This document shows positions 1-5,293 of a stretch of 5,293 nucleotides of DNA, in pieces; position 1 is the stretch's first letter, and every line of letters begins with the position of its first letter. The notes below the pieces were generated by a model. That model was not told where the DNA came from and did no database searches. It worked only from the letters and a program-made list of their open reading frames with translations. Source of the stretch: an uncultured Eubacteriales bacterium (GTDB lineage: Bacteria; Bacillota; Clostridia; Oscillospirales; Oscillospiraceae); the NCBI GenBank assembly GCA_900554855.1, contig USIZ01000115.1:1-5293 (forward strand), in the 5' to 3' direction. The position numbers and the translations under genes were made by a program.

Positions 1-29
1 TGGAGTTCAGACGTGTGCTCTTCCGATCT
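1..29. other. Illumina TruSeq adapter remnant (artefact)
   Basis: The first 29 bases match, base for base as I recall it, the 3' part of the Illumina multiplexing read-2 adapter, ending in the characteristic GCTCTTCCGATCT. They are library-construction sequence left on a contig end, not genomic DNA. An apparent GTG start at base 15 lies inside the adapter, so any protein beginning there has five spurious residues at its N-terminus. Genomic sequence begins at base 30. What lies beyond the true contig edge is the missing 5' part of glnS. Confidence 0.97.
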
Positions 30-257
30 GCCCCCGACGCCGGTGGCAAGGATTTTCTGGAGTGCCTGAACCCCAGCTCTCTGGAGGTGCTCACCGACTG
101 CAAGCTGGAGGCCTCTCTGGCCAGCGCCAAAGCCCCCGCCTCCTTCCAGTTCATGCGTCAGGGCTACTTCTGCGTGGACAACAAGGACTCCAAGCCCGGC
201 CATCCCGTGTTCAACCGGAGCGTCTCCCTGAAGGACAGCTTCAAGTCGAAAAAATGA
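30..257 (+). CDS. glnS: Glutaminyl-tRNA synthetase, C-terminal fragment (5' truncated)
   Basis: This is the last 75 codons plus TGA stop of glutamine--tRNA ligase, which charges tRNA(Gln) with glutamine in the cytoplasm using ATP. The fragment covers the end of the C-terminal anti-codon-binding beta-barrel region. The stretch FQFMRQGYFCVDNKDS followed by PVFNRSVSLKDSF closely parallels the E. coli GlnRS tail (FQFEREGYFCLD, then PVFNRTVGLRDTW as I recall it). The protein ends a few residues later in KSKK, so this copy has no C-terminal YqeY fusion, which some Clostridia carry. The frame runs in from the adapter without a stop; the start and catalytic domain are missing because the contig ends here. 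It converges on the minus-strand membrane-protein gene, with a shared terminator between. Identification is strong despite the short length. Confidence 0.93.
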   Translation, partial: APDAGGKDFLECLNPSSLEVLTDCKLEASLASAKAPASFQFMRQGYFCVDNKDSKPGHPVFNRSVSLKDSFKSKK

Positions 258-270
258 CAGCATGATATAT

Positions 271-303
271 AAAACAGCCGTGTGCAATGCACACGGCTGT
301 TTT
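271..303. terminator. Bidirectional Rho-independent terminator
   Basis: A perfect inverted repeat pairs 271-285 with 289-303 around a 3-base AAT loop. The GC-rich core is 11 bp (CAGCCGTGTGC, 275-285), flanked by AAAA on the left and TTTT on the right, so it gives a hairpin plus U-tract in both directions. It lies 17 nt after the glnS stop and 15 nt after the stop of the convergent minus-strand gene. The minus-strand exit (TTTTATATAT) is the more T-rich and probably the stronger one; the plus-strand tract is only four T before GC. Confidence 0.9.
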
Positions 304-314
304 GCTGCTCTAGA

Positions 315-1601
315 TCAGGAAACATTCATATTCGGCCACAGCCACTGAATGAATTTGTCCGGGTAGGCCATGTCGAGGAACTGCTCCACTGCGTTGTGGG
401 CGGTGGGGTCGCTCTGGCGGGTCACATAGCGGAGCATGGCGCCTGCGCTCAGAATGGCGTCCAGGATCAGCAGCACCAGCACGATCCAGGTCAGCACCTT
501 TCCGGTCACCGGCGGGATCTTCTCCACCAGGCGGCTGATGGGCGGATAGAGCAGTTTCATCCACGCCACCGCCAGCAGACCCCAGAAGATGCAGAACAGC
601 AGGTTGGTGCGCCCGCCGAAGTTGAAGGGCATCTCGCTGTAATCCCAGAAGGTGGTGCCGAACACATACTCGGTGAACACACTGCACAGGTATTCATACA
701 CGCCGCCGATCACACAGCCGGCCAGAAAAATATAGCGGTCCTCCTTCCCCGCCAGACGGCGGAGCACCACGGTGAGCACCACCGCACCGATGCCCCAGAC
801 CACGCTGAAGGTGCCGTAGACCAGACTGGAACGGCTCATCCAGGTGCCGCCGACGATGCGGCAGTAAAACGTCTCAATGATGTCGCCAAGGAAGGACGTG
901 ATGAGAAAGACCCACACCAGTTTGTCGAAGCAGACGCCCTCGGCAAAGACGAGCTTTCCCTCCGGGTGCTCCATCGCGTTCCACTCGGGGTAGGCTTTGT
1001 CCAGACGGTGCCAGATCGCGTCGCAGATGCGCTGGGCCAGCGTCTGTTTCCGACTCGCCTGCCGGAGTTTCTCCACCGCCTCCGGGGTACGGCCCCGGCG
1101 CAGAATGACCAAAATGGTGACAAAATCCGCCGCCAGCAGAATGGCCAGCACCAGTGAGATGATGCCGATGACCAGATTGGGCAGCAGCTCCACCAGAGTG
1201 AAGATCAGCGGATGCAGCAGAAGATAGGCCGCGTAAAACGCCAGGCCGTGGAGCAGTCCCAGCAGCAGCTGCTTTCTGCGGCCGGAAAACAGGTTGTTCT
1301 CTTGATACTGCCACAACACTGTCCGGCTGACCCGCTTTGCCAGCGCGGCGGACAGGAACGTGACCACGCTGGCCACCACCAGCGATGTGACATACTGTTC
1401 AACATATCTGCCGTTCATTGTGGGCAGCATGACGATCAGGATGTCCATCACCACGCCGTAGGACAGACAGAAGGGCAGGTTGAAGAAACCGCGGTTGCGC
1501 AGCTTGTGATCCCGCACATCAAATAATACGACCGCCGCTCCCCAGCCTAAAAACGGGTAGATCAGAAAGTAGAAAACCAGATCCAGATAGGAATAATTCA
1601 T
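315..1601 (-). CDS. CmpB-type (PF06541) membrane protein with internal duplication, 'putative ABC transporter permease'
   Basis: A 428-residue polytopic membrane protein of the family labelled putative ABC-transporter type IV/CmpB; its function is not known. I count about ten hydrophobic segments in two groups of five (roughly 9-27, 45-62, 67-86, 111-130, 137-166; then 229-248, 261-281, 290-311, 333-351, 369-391), joined by a charged, probably cytoplasmic linker at 167-227. The C-terminal half carries family hallmarks: ETFYC (243-247), TFWDYSEMPFN (317-327), GGR (329-331) and a WGLL (340-343) helix ending in P-P-I. The N-terminal half is a diverged copy: LWQY (96-99), GRR (107-109), NRGFF (36-40). 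There is no signal peptide distinct from the first helix and no ATPase gene beside it, so 'ABC permease' is a name only. The ATG is preceded by a strong GGGAGG site (1608-1613) with a 6-nt spacer. Stop is TGA. It shares a terminator with glnS. Confidence 0.8.
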   Translation of the reverse strand: MNYSYLDLVFYFLIYPFLGWGAAVVLFDVRDHKLRNRGFFNLPFCLSYGVVMDILIVMLPTMNGRYVEQYVTSLVVASVVTFLSAALAKRVSRTVLWQYQENNLFSGRRKQLLLGLLHGLAFYAAYLLLHPLIFTLVELLPNLVIGIISLVLAILLAADFVTILVILRRGRTPEAVEKLRQASRKQTLAQRICDAIWHRLDKAYPEWNAMEHPEGKLVFAEGVCFDKLVWVFLITSFLGDIIETFYCRIVGGTWMSRSSLVYGTFSVVWGIGAVVLTVVLRRLAGKEDRYIFLAGCVIGGVYEYLCSVFTEYVFGTTFWDYSEMPFNFGGRTNLLFCIFWGLLAVAWMKLLYPPISRLVEKIPPVTGKVLTWIVLVLLILDAILSAGAMLRYVTRQSDPTAHNAVEQFLDMAYPDKFIQWLWPNMNVS

Positions 1602-1605
1602 AGGG

Positions 1606-1613
1606 CACCTCCC
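1606..1613 (-). promoter_or_regulatory. Ribosome binding site of the CmpB-type gene
   Basis: The minus strand reads GGGAGGTG, a near-complete match to the anti-Shine-Dalgarno complement AGGAGGTG. GGGAGG ends 6 nt before the ATG at 1601. This fixes the start codon and predicts efficient translation. Confidence 0.85.
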
Positions 1614-1629
1614 TGCCAGCTTTCACAGC

Positions 1630-1635
1630 AGTATA
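1630..1635 (-). promoter_or_regulatory. Possible -10 element for the CmpB-type gene
   Basis: The minus strand has TATACT here, preceded by TGTGC, about 17 nt upstream of the ribosome binding site. Its -35 partner would fall in the T-rich run near 1653-1658 (TTTTCT at a 17-bp spacing), only a weak match to TTGACA. The 67-bp gap after the preceding small gene leaves room for a separate promoter, but read-through from that gene is equally possible because I see no terminator hairpin between them. Confidence 0.4.
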
Positions 1636-1668
1636 GCACAGCGCCCAAAAAAAGAAAAGCCTATGTAG

Positions 1669-1923
1669 TTACAGCAGATCCTCCACAATATCCCGAAGGT
1701 GCACCGGCGCAGCCACGCCCTGGGCCAGCAGGGACAGCACCTGCTCCGCCCGCTCCCGCCGGGTGGTCAGGTCGCGCACACGCTCACAGCTTCCACCCCG
1801 TTCTCCGATGGACACGCCATAGCGCACCGGCATGCCCTGCTCCACCAGCAGGCAGTATTCCAGCAGATGGGGTTTCCCGTCCAGATCCAGATAGGCCCGG
1901 ACCGCATATAAAATAGAGTCCAA
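1669..1923 (-). CDS. Small DUF6514-like protein, function unknown
   Basis: An 84-residue soluble protein. The pattern RYGVSI (34-39), then an arginine-rich stretch with TTRRERAEQVLSLL (53-66), then APVHLRDIVEDLL (72-84) resembles the small clostridial family I know as DUF6514, whose members typically end in a hydrophobic-leucine helix and an 'SPVHL.DV..D' motif. No catalytic motif, membrane segment or signal peptide is visible, and the function is unknown. I chose the TTG at 1923 because a clear GGGAGGG site (1930-1936) sits 6 nt upstream. The frame also has a TTG at 1938, but that start would overlap the ribosome binding site. It has its own consensus-like promoter and lies 67 bp upstream of the CmpB-type gene in the same direction. 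That the gene is real is well supported; the family name is recalled, not searched. Confidence 0.7.
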   Translation of the reverse strand: MDSILYAVRAYLDLDGKPHLLEYCLLVEQGMPVRYGVSIGERGGSCERVRDLTTRRERAEQVLSLLAQGVAAPVHLRDIVEDLL

Positions 1924-1929
1924 AATGAT

Positions 1930-1936
1930 CCCTCCC
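1930..1936 (-). promoter_or_regulatory. Ribosome binding site selecting a TTG start
   Basis: The minus strand reads GGGAGGG, followed by the 6-nt spacer ATCATT and the TTG at 1923. This spacing is ideal and argues for the 84-residue form of the DUF6514-like protein over the longer 89-residue reading. Confidence 0.75.
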
Positions 1937-1955
1937 AAAGGTGTTCTATGGGAGA

Positions 1956-1983
1956 ATTATACGGCTTTTCACACGTTTTTCCA
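1956..1983 (-). promoter_or_regulatory. Sigma-A-type promoter of the DUF6514-like gene
   Basis: The minus strand has a perfect -10 hexamer TATAAT at 1956-1961. A plausible -35, TGGAAA (1978-1983, four of six matches to TTGACA), lies at a 16-bp spacing. Transcription would start near 1949, giving a leader of about 25 nt before the TTG start with the ribosome binding site inside it. It lies downstream of the terminator that closes the comEC-holA-rnmV operon, so it starts an independent transcript. Confidence 0.65.
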
Positions 1984-2080
1984 GCAGAATCGTTCCTCTC
2001 CATTCGACCGGTACAGTAACATTTTTGGGACAAATCCGACGAAGCGCGGCGTTTTTCCACTATCTTGCGTCGAAGCAGGC

Positions 2081-2112
2081 AAGAAAAAAAGTGCCGCCCA
2101 CAGGACGGCACT
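2081..2112 (-). terminator. Rho-independent terminator of the comEC-holA-rnmV operon
   Basis: On the minus strand, AGTGCCGTCC (2103-2112) pairs with GGGCGGCACT (2090-2099) across a 3-nt TGT loop. This gives a 10-bp stem with a single G-U pair, followed directly by a long T run interrupted by one C (2081-2089). The stem begins 7 nt after the rnmV TAA. It is a textbook intrinsic terminator and marks the 3' end of the operon. Confidence 0.93.
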
Positions 2113-2119
2113 CGGCATT

Positions 2120-2710
2120 TTACAGTTCATCCACGATCGTGCGGTATTCCTCATAGGTGAGCAGGCTGTCCAGCACCTGTGGCAGAGCTTTGGCGGTCAG
2201 ATGCTCGGGAAGCTCCAGCCGCTTGAGCAGAGCCGCCCGGCGCATACCGCTGTCCGGTCGGCCGGAGAAGCCGTCCGCATAGAGATCCTGCTTTGTGATA
2301 TGGCGTGCGGATTCCTCCGACGCCGTCTCCCCCAGGATGGTAGCCCCTGCGGCACGGAGACTGCGCTCCAGCACCTCCGGACGCATTCCCTCCACGCCCA
2401 GCTTGCCCTCCTTGCCGGGGGTACGCTTGCGGCGCTCTTTGCCGTAGAGATCGGGAATATAGGCGTGTTTCACTTTGTCCGGGGGCAGGATGCCCTTCAG
2501 ATGGTTGCGGATCACAAAGCCCGCCCCATCGCTGTCGGTGAGCACGATGACGCCCCGCTTCTCCGCCACACGGCGGAGCATGGCGGCCTTGTCCTTATCC
2601 TTGAAAATACCGAATCCCTGAGTTGGGAGGATGAGGGTGTCCACCAGCTGGGACAGGGTGTTCTGGTCGTAGCGGCCCTCGACGATGATCGCCTCTTTGA
2701 TTTTCAGCAT
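2120..2710 (-). CDS. rnmV: Ribonuclease M5 (5S rRNA maturase)
   Basis: RNase M5 trims both strands of the precursor stem to give mature 5S rRNA in the cytoplasm of Firmicutes. In Bacillus it acts with ribosomal protein L18. The 196-residue protein opens with a Toprim domain: KEAIIVEGRYD (5-15) holds the catalytic glutamate E11, and VLTDSDGAG (56-64) holds the metal-binding D59 and D61. The basic loop GKERRKRTPGKEGKLGVEG (90-108) is a hallmark of the family. The C-terminal part, with LYADGFSG (143-150) and the following helices to the end, matches the DUF4093-type extension. Length is typical or slightly long. I start at the ATG at 2710, which follows GGGTGAG at a good spacing. A GTG at 2719 would add three residues and overlap the holA stop by 4 nt. 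It is the last gene of the operon, 5 bp after holA. Confidence 0.92.
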   Translation of the reverse strand: MLKIKEAIIVEGRYDQNTLSQLVDTLILPTQGFGIFKDKDKAAMLRRVAEKRGVIVLTDSDGAGFVIRNHLKGILPPDKVKHAYIPDLYGKERRKRTPGKEGKLGVEGMRPEVLERSLRAAGATILGETASEESARHITKQDLYADGFSGRPDSGMRRAALLKRLELPEHLTAKALPQVLDSLLTYEEYRTIVDEL

Positions 2711-2715
2711 AGCGC

Positions 2716-3747
2716 TCACCCGTTGGCCAGCCGGAGCATCAGCTCAGTCAGCACGTCTTCCTGATCCCGTCCGGTGCTCTTCATGGCTAGGTCTGCCTCC
2801 CCGGCCAGCGCCACCGCCCGGCGGCACCAGTCCAGCGGACAGCGCCGGGCGCTCTGCATCAGCTTATTGGCCTGCCAGCTCGTCTTCATATTCCACATCT
2901 CCATGAGCGCCGGTGCTCCCTTCCCCGACTCCAGCGCCAAGCGAGCCGTATAGAGCTGGCGCAGATTTTTGCCCAATGCCGCCAGCACCATGATGGGCTT
3001 TTCCCGCAGGCTGAAAAGGTCGGACAGGATCACCATCGCCCGTTTGAAATCCCGGCCGCCCACGGCGTCGGTCATATCGAACACTTTTGCCTCCAGCACC
3101 GGGTCGGCCACCGCGTCGATGTCCGCCCGGGCAACCGTGCTCCTCTTGGCATAGGAGCCGATCTTCTCGATCTCCCCCCGCAGGCCGGTCATCAGGTCGC
3201 CGCAGAGGAAGATCAGATACTCCGCATCCCGGTCGTCGATGTCCTTGCCCAGCGCCTTGAAGCGGCGGCGGATCCAGTCCACGAGATCGTTGCGGTCGGC
3301 GGCGGCAAACTCTACAATGCTCCCGGCTTTCTTCACCAGCTCCTGGAACTTGCCCCGACCGATCTTATAGGGCAGGGTGTCATAGACGAACACAAGGCAC
3401 AGATAGTCCGGCAGGTCGGAGAAAGCCTCGGTCAGCATGGCCTTTTTGCTCTCTGCACAGCCGAAGAGGTCAAAGTCACTGACCAGAATCAGCGTGCGCT
3501 CGCTCATCATGGGCAGATTGTCCATAGCGCCGACCAGTTCGCCCACATCCAGATCTTTGCCGGAGAAGGTGCGGTAGTTAAACTCCTCCATACCCGCCGG
3601 AACCAACAGCCGGCGCAGAGCATTCAGGCTCTCCTCCAGCAGATAGCGCTCCTCGCCATAGAACACATAGAGACTCCCCGGCTTGCCCGCCTTCAGATCC
3701 CGCCGGAACTGGAGATAGGCGCTGTTGTCCTTTTTCTTGCCTGCCAT
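2716..3747 (-). CDS. holA: DNA polymerase III subunit delta
   Basis: Delta is the clamp-loader subunit that opens the beta sliding clamp during replication. The 343-residue length is normal for the family. The N-terminal domain has the conserved YVFYGEERYLLEE (27-39), followed by RTLILVSDFD (84-93) and LCLVFVYDTLP (116-126). A lid region (about 151-205) contains LVDWIRRRFKALG and the helix GLRGEIEKIGSYA. The C-terminal collar begins near KVFDMTDAVGGRDFKRA (221-237) and continues through PIMVLAALGKNLRQLY (251-266). As expected for delta, there is no Walker A lysine where an ATPase loop would be. The ATG at 3747 has AAGGA at 3759-3763 with an 11-nt spacer, slightly long but the only reasonable site. 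It starts 16 bp after the comEC stop, a common gene order in Firmicutes. Confidence 0.94.
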   Translation of the reverse strand: MAGKKKDNSAYLQFRRDLKAGKPGSLYVFYGEERYLLEESLNALRRLLVPAGMEEFNYRTFSGKDLDVGELVGAMDNLPMMSERTLILVSDFDLFGCAESKKAMLTEAFSDLPDYLCLVFVYDTLPYKIGRGKFQELVKKAGSIVEFAAADRNDLVDWIRRRFKALGKDIDDRDAEYLIFLCGDLMTGLRGEIEKIGSYAKRSTVARADIDAVADPVLEAKVFDMTDAVGGRDFKRAMVILSDLFSLREKPIMVLAALGKNLRQLYTARLALESGKGAPALMEMWNMKTSWQANKLMQSARRCPLDWCRRAVALAGEADLAMKSTGRDQEDVLTELMLRLANG

Positions 3748-3763
3748 ACTTGATAAGATCCTT

Positions 3764-5293
3764 TCACCAGAAGCGGAACGTCACTGTCCCATTCCGATCC
3801 GTTCGATATTGTTCACAGCGATAGTCCGCCAGCGTGCGCAGCGTCTCCGGTGTCGGAAGGCCGTAACTGTTGCTTCCCACGGAGATCACCGCCGCTCTGG
3901 GTGAGAGCTCCGCCAGCAGAGCCGCGCCGGTACTGTCGGAACTGCCATGGTGCCCCACCATCAGCACATCCAGCCGCGGCAAATTGTAACGCTCCAGCAA
4001 AATTCGCTCCTGCTCCTGCGCCAAGTCTCCGGTAATGAGCGCGGCATGGCTCTGCCAGGTGCCGAGTACTGAGAGACAGGCCGCGTTGTCCGTCCCCTCG
4101 CCCACCGGCGGATAGACGGTGAGCCGGGCACTGCCCAGCGCAATGTCCATGCAGTCTGTCTGAAGCCGTTCCACGCGGCACCCGTGCGCCCGCGCCCGTC
4201 TCTCTATCTCCTGCCGCCTGTCTGTGGGCTCCGTTTCGCCGGGCAGGATCAGCATCTCTACCGGAATGCGCTCCAAAAGCTCTTCCACGCCATTGACATG
4301 GTCATTGTCATAGTGTGTCAGAATGAGCACCGAGAGCTTTGAGGCTCCGCCGGACTGAAGGTAATCCGCCAGCACGTCGCCCGCCTCGCTTCCGCCGCAG
4401 TCCACTGCCGCATAGGCTCCGTCAGAGGAAAACACAGTGCAGGCGCCCTGTCCCACATCCAGTGCAGAAACGCAGAACGGAACGCCGGACAGGCTGGCCA
4501 TGCGAAGCGCCAGCGCCAGAGTCAGCAGGGAGATCACCGCTCCTGTGGGCAGGAGCGGCCGGCGCCGCGCCGACCGAACGGCGAGCATCAGTACAATGAT
4601 CGCCAGCAGGAAGGCAAACCAGGCCTTCAAATAGAGGTTGTCCAGCCGCAGAGCGGAATAGCGCAGACTGCCCATCCATTTGGAAACGGCAATGATCCAG
4701 CGCAGCAAAAGCCGGGTCGGGGCCGCAAACACAAAGCCGATCGCCGGACAGAGCGCACCTGCGGAACAGCCGATCAGACCCAGCCCGAAGGCCAGCGACG
4801 CCGCCCAGACCACCAGCAGGTTGACCAGCGGCCCCACCAGAGAGACGGTGCCGAAATACCATGCGGTCAGCGGAAGGGTGAAGATCAGTGCCGCGCAGGA
4901 AGTGGACAGTCCACCTGCGACGGCAGACCATGTCTGTCGAAGCAGGCGCCGCTTTCCCGTGCGGAACTTCTTCCCGCTCACAGGCTGCATCATCCAGCGA
5001 TAGAGCGGCGCACCATAACAGACCAGTCCCGCCGTGGCGGCAAAAGAGAGCTGAAGGCCGATATTCAGGCTGGAGTAAGGCGCCGGGACCAGCAAAAGCG
5101 CCAGTGCAAAGGCAAGAGAGGTGGGAGGATCCGTCTCCCGGCGGAAGAGCGGCGCAACGAGCAGAAGGCTGCCCATCACCACTGCCCGCCAGACGGAGCT
5201 CTGGCCGCCGGTCAGCAGGGCAAAGCCGATCATCACCGGAATAGCGATGAAGGCCTTGCGGCGGCGCGGGCTGGGCAGAAGATAGACAAGTCC
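3764..5293 (-). CDS. comEC: ComEC/Rec2-family DNA-uptake channel protein (5' truncated at window edge)
   Basis: ComEC forms the inner-membrane channel that carries single-stranded DNA into competent cells. The frame stays open to the right edge, giving 509 residues; a first in-frame GTG at 5236 is internal, not the start. The missing N-terminus, probably 200-300 residues, would hold the DUF4131/OB region and first helices. Visible first is the rest of the Competence domain (about 1-265): LLTGGQSSVWRAVVMG (26-41) and GLQLSFAATAGL (79-90), with several membrane helices. A metallo-beta-lactamase-like domain (about 272-509) follows: DVGQGA (279-284), LTHYDNDHVNG (325-335), ITGDL (420-424) and VGHHGSSDST (446-455). 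The late segment reads NSYGLPTPETL (475-485) where I recall GHPHPE in relatives, so a usual His is replaced by Leu. The TGA stop is followed at once by the holA ribosome binding site, implying translational coupling. Confidence 0.94.
   Translation of the reverse strand, partial: GLVYLLPSPRRRKAFIAIPVMIGFALLTGGQSSVWRAVVMGSLLLVAPLFRRETDPPTSLAFALALLLVPAPYSSLNIGLQLSFAATAGLVCYGAPLYRWMMQPVSGKKFRTGKRRLLRQTWSAVAGGLSTSCAALIFTLPLTAWYFGTVSLVGPLVNLLVVWAASLAFGLGLIGCSAGALCPAIGFVFAAPTRLLLRWIIAVSKWMGSLRYSALRLDNLYLKAWFAFLLAIIVLMLAVRSARRRPLLPTGAVISLLTLALALRMASLSGVPFCVSALDVGQGACTVFSSDGAYAAVDCGGSEAGDVLADYLQSGGASKLSVLILTHYDNDHVNGVEELLERIPVEMLILPGETEPTDRRQEIERRARAHGCRVERLQTDCMDIALGSARLTVYPPVGEGTDNAACLSVLGTWQSHAALITGDLAQEQERILLERYNLPRLDVLMVGHHGSSDSTGAALLAELSPRAAVISVGSNSYGLPTPETLRTLADYRCEQYRTDRNGTVTFRFW

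Noticed and set aside
282..1157. Long plus-strand open frame of 291 codons
   Set aside because: It lies antisense to the well-supported CmpB-type gene, has a His/Gln-rich composition typical of a GC-biased shadow frame, and starts inside the terminator hairpin.
1651..1662. T-rich run on the minus strand after the DUF6514-like gene, resembling a terminator tail
   Set aside because: I find no GC-rich hairpin immediately upstream of it, so it is not a convincing intrinsic terminator.
1932..1954. Inverted repeat (CTCCCA / TGGGAG) that could hide the ribosome binding site of the DUF6514-like gene
   Set aside because: The predicted transcription start, near 1949, lies at or inside the upstream arm, so most of that arm would not be in the mRNA. 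It would matter only if transcription starts further upstream.
1962..2080. Possible small gene on the minus strand between the rnmV terminator and the next promoter
   Set aside because: The open frames there run through the terminator or lack a ribosome binding site, and the peptides match no family I know.
2711..2719. GTG at 2719 as the rnmV start, overlapping the holA stop
   Set aside because: The ATG at 2710 has the better-spaced GGTGA site and gives the usual family N-terminus. The GTG remains possible but is less likely.
1925..2764. Plus-strand open frame of 279 codons
   Set aside because: It is antisense to rnmV and its terminator. The protein shows no recognisable family and the Toprim motifs on the other strand are unambiguous.
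2069..4947. Identical 12-mer GTCGAAGCAGGC at 2069-2080 and 4936-4947
   Set aside because: There are only two copies, one inside comEC coding sequence, with unrelated flanks. It is most simply chance in a GC-rich sequence.

Overview
The window reads as a fragment of a high-GC, low-branching Firmicute, most likely a gut Clostridia/Oscillospiraceae-type genome recovered by metagenomic assembly. The reasons are the GC-rich codon use, the strong GGGAGG-type ribosome binding sites, a DUF6514-like small protein, a CmpB-type 'putative ABC transporter permease', and an RNase M5 with the Firmicute-type C-terminal extension. The taxonomic call is inference from these families.

Layout. Bases 1-29 are not biological: they match the Illumina TruSeq read-2 adapter, so the true sequence starts at 30. 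Bases 30-257 (+) are the last 75 codons of glutaminyl-tRNA synthetase (glnS). It converges on a minus-strand gene (315-1601) for a 428-aa membrane protein of the CmpB/PF06541 type. A near-perfect bidirectional terminator hairpin (271-303) sits between them. Upstream on the minus strand is a small DUF6514-like gene (1669-1923, TTG start) with its own promoter (1956-1983), which may be co-transcribed with the membrane-protein gene. A second promoter-like site lies directly before the latter.

The right half is a tight minus-strand operon. It runs from comEC (open at the right edge, 3764-5293) to holA (2716-3747) to rnmV (2120-2710). Gaps are 16 and 5 bp, and a strong Rho-independent terminator at 2081-2112 closes it. 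The products are a DNA-uptake channel protein, the clamp-loader delta subunit and the 5S rRNA maturase. They do not share one pathway; the linkage looks like a housekeeping cluster. The intergenic stretch 1962-2080 contains no gene I can support.

I see no undescribed multi-gene system, CRISPR array, mobile element, tRNA or rRNA here. The most interesting biology is the clear internal duplication in the 428-aa membrane protein (two homologous five-helix halves at a constant offset of about 220-222 residues). The most important practical point is the adapter contamination at the left end.
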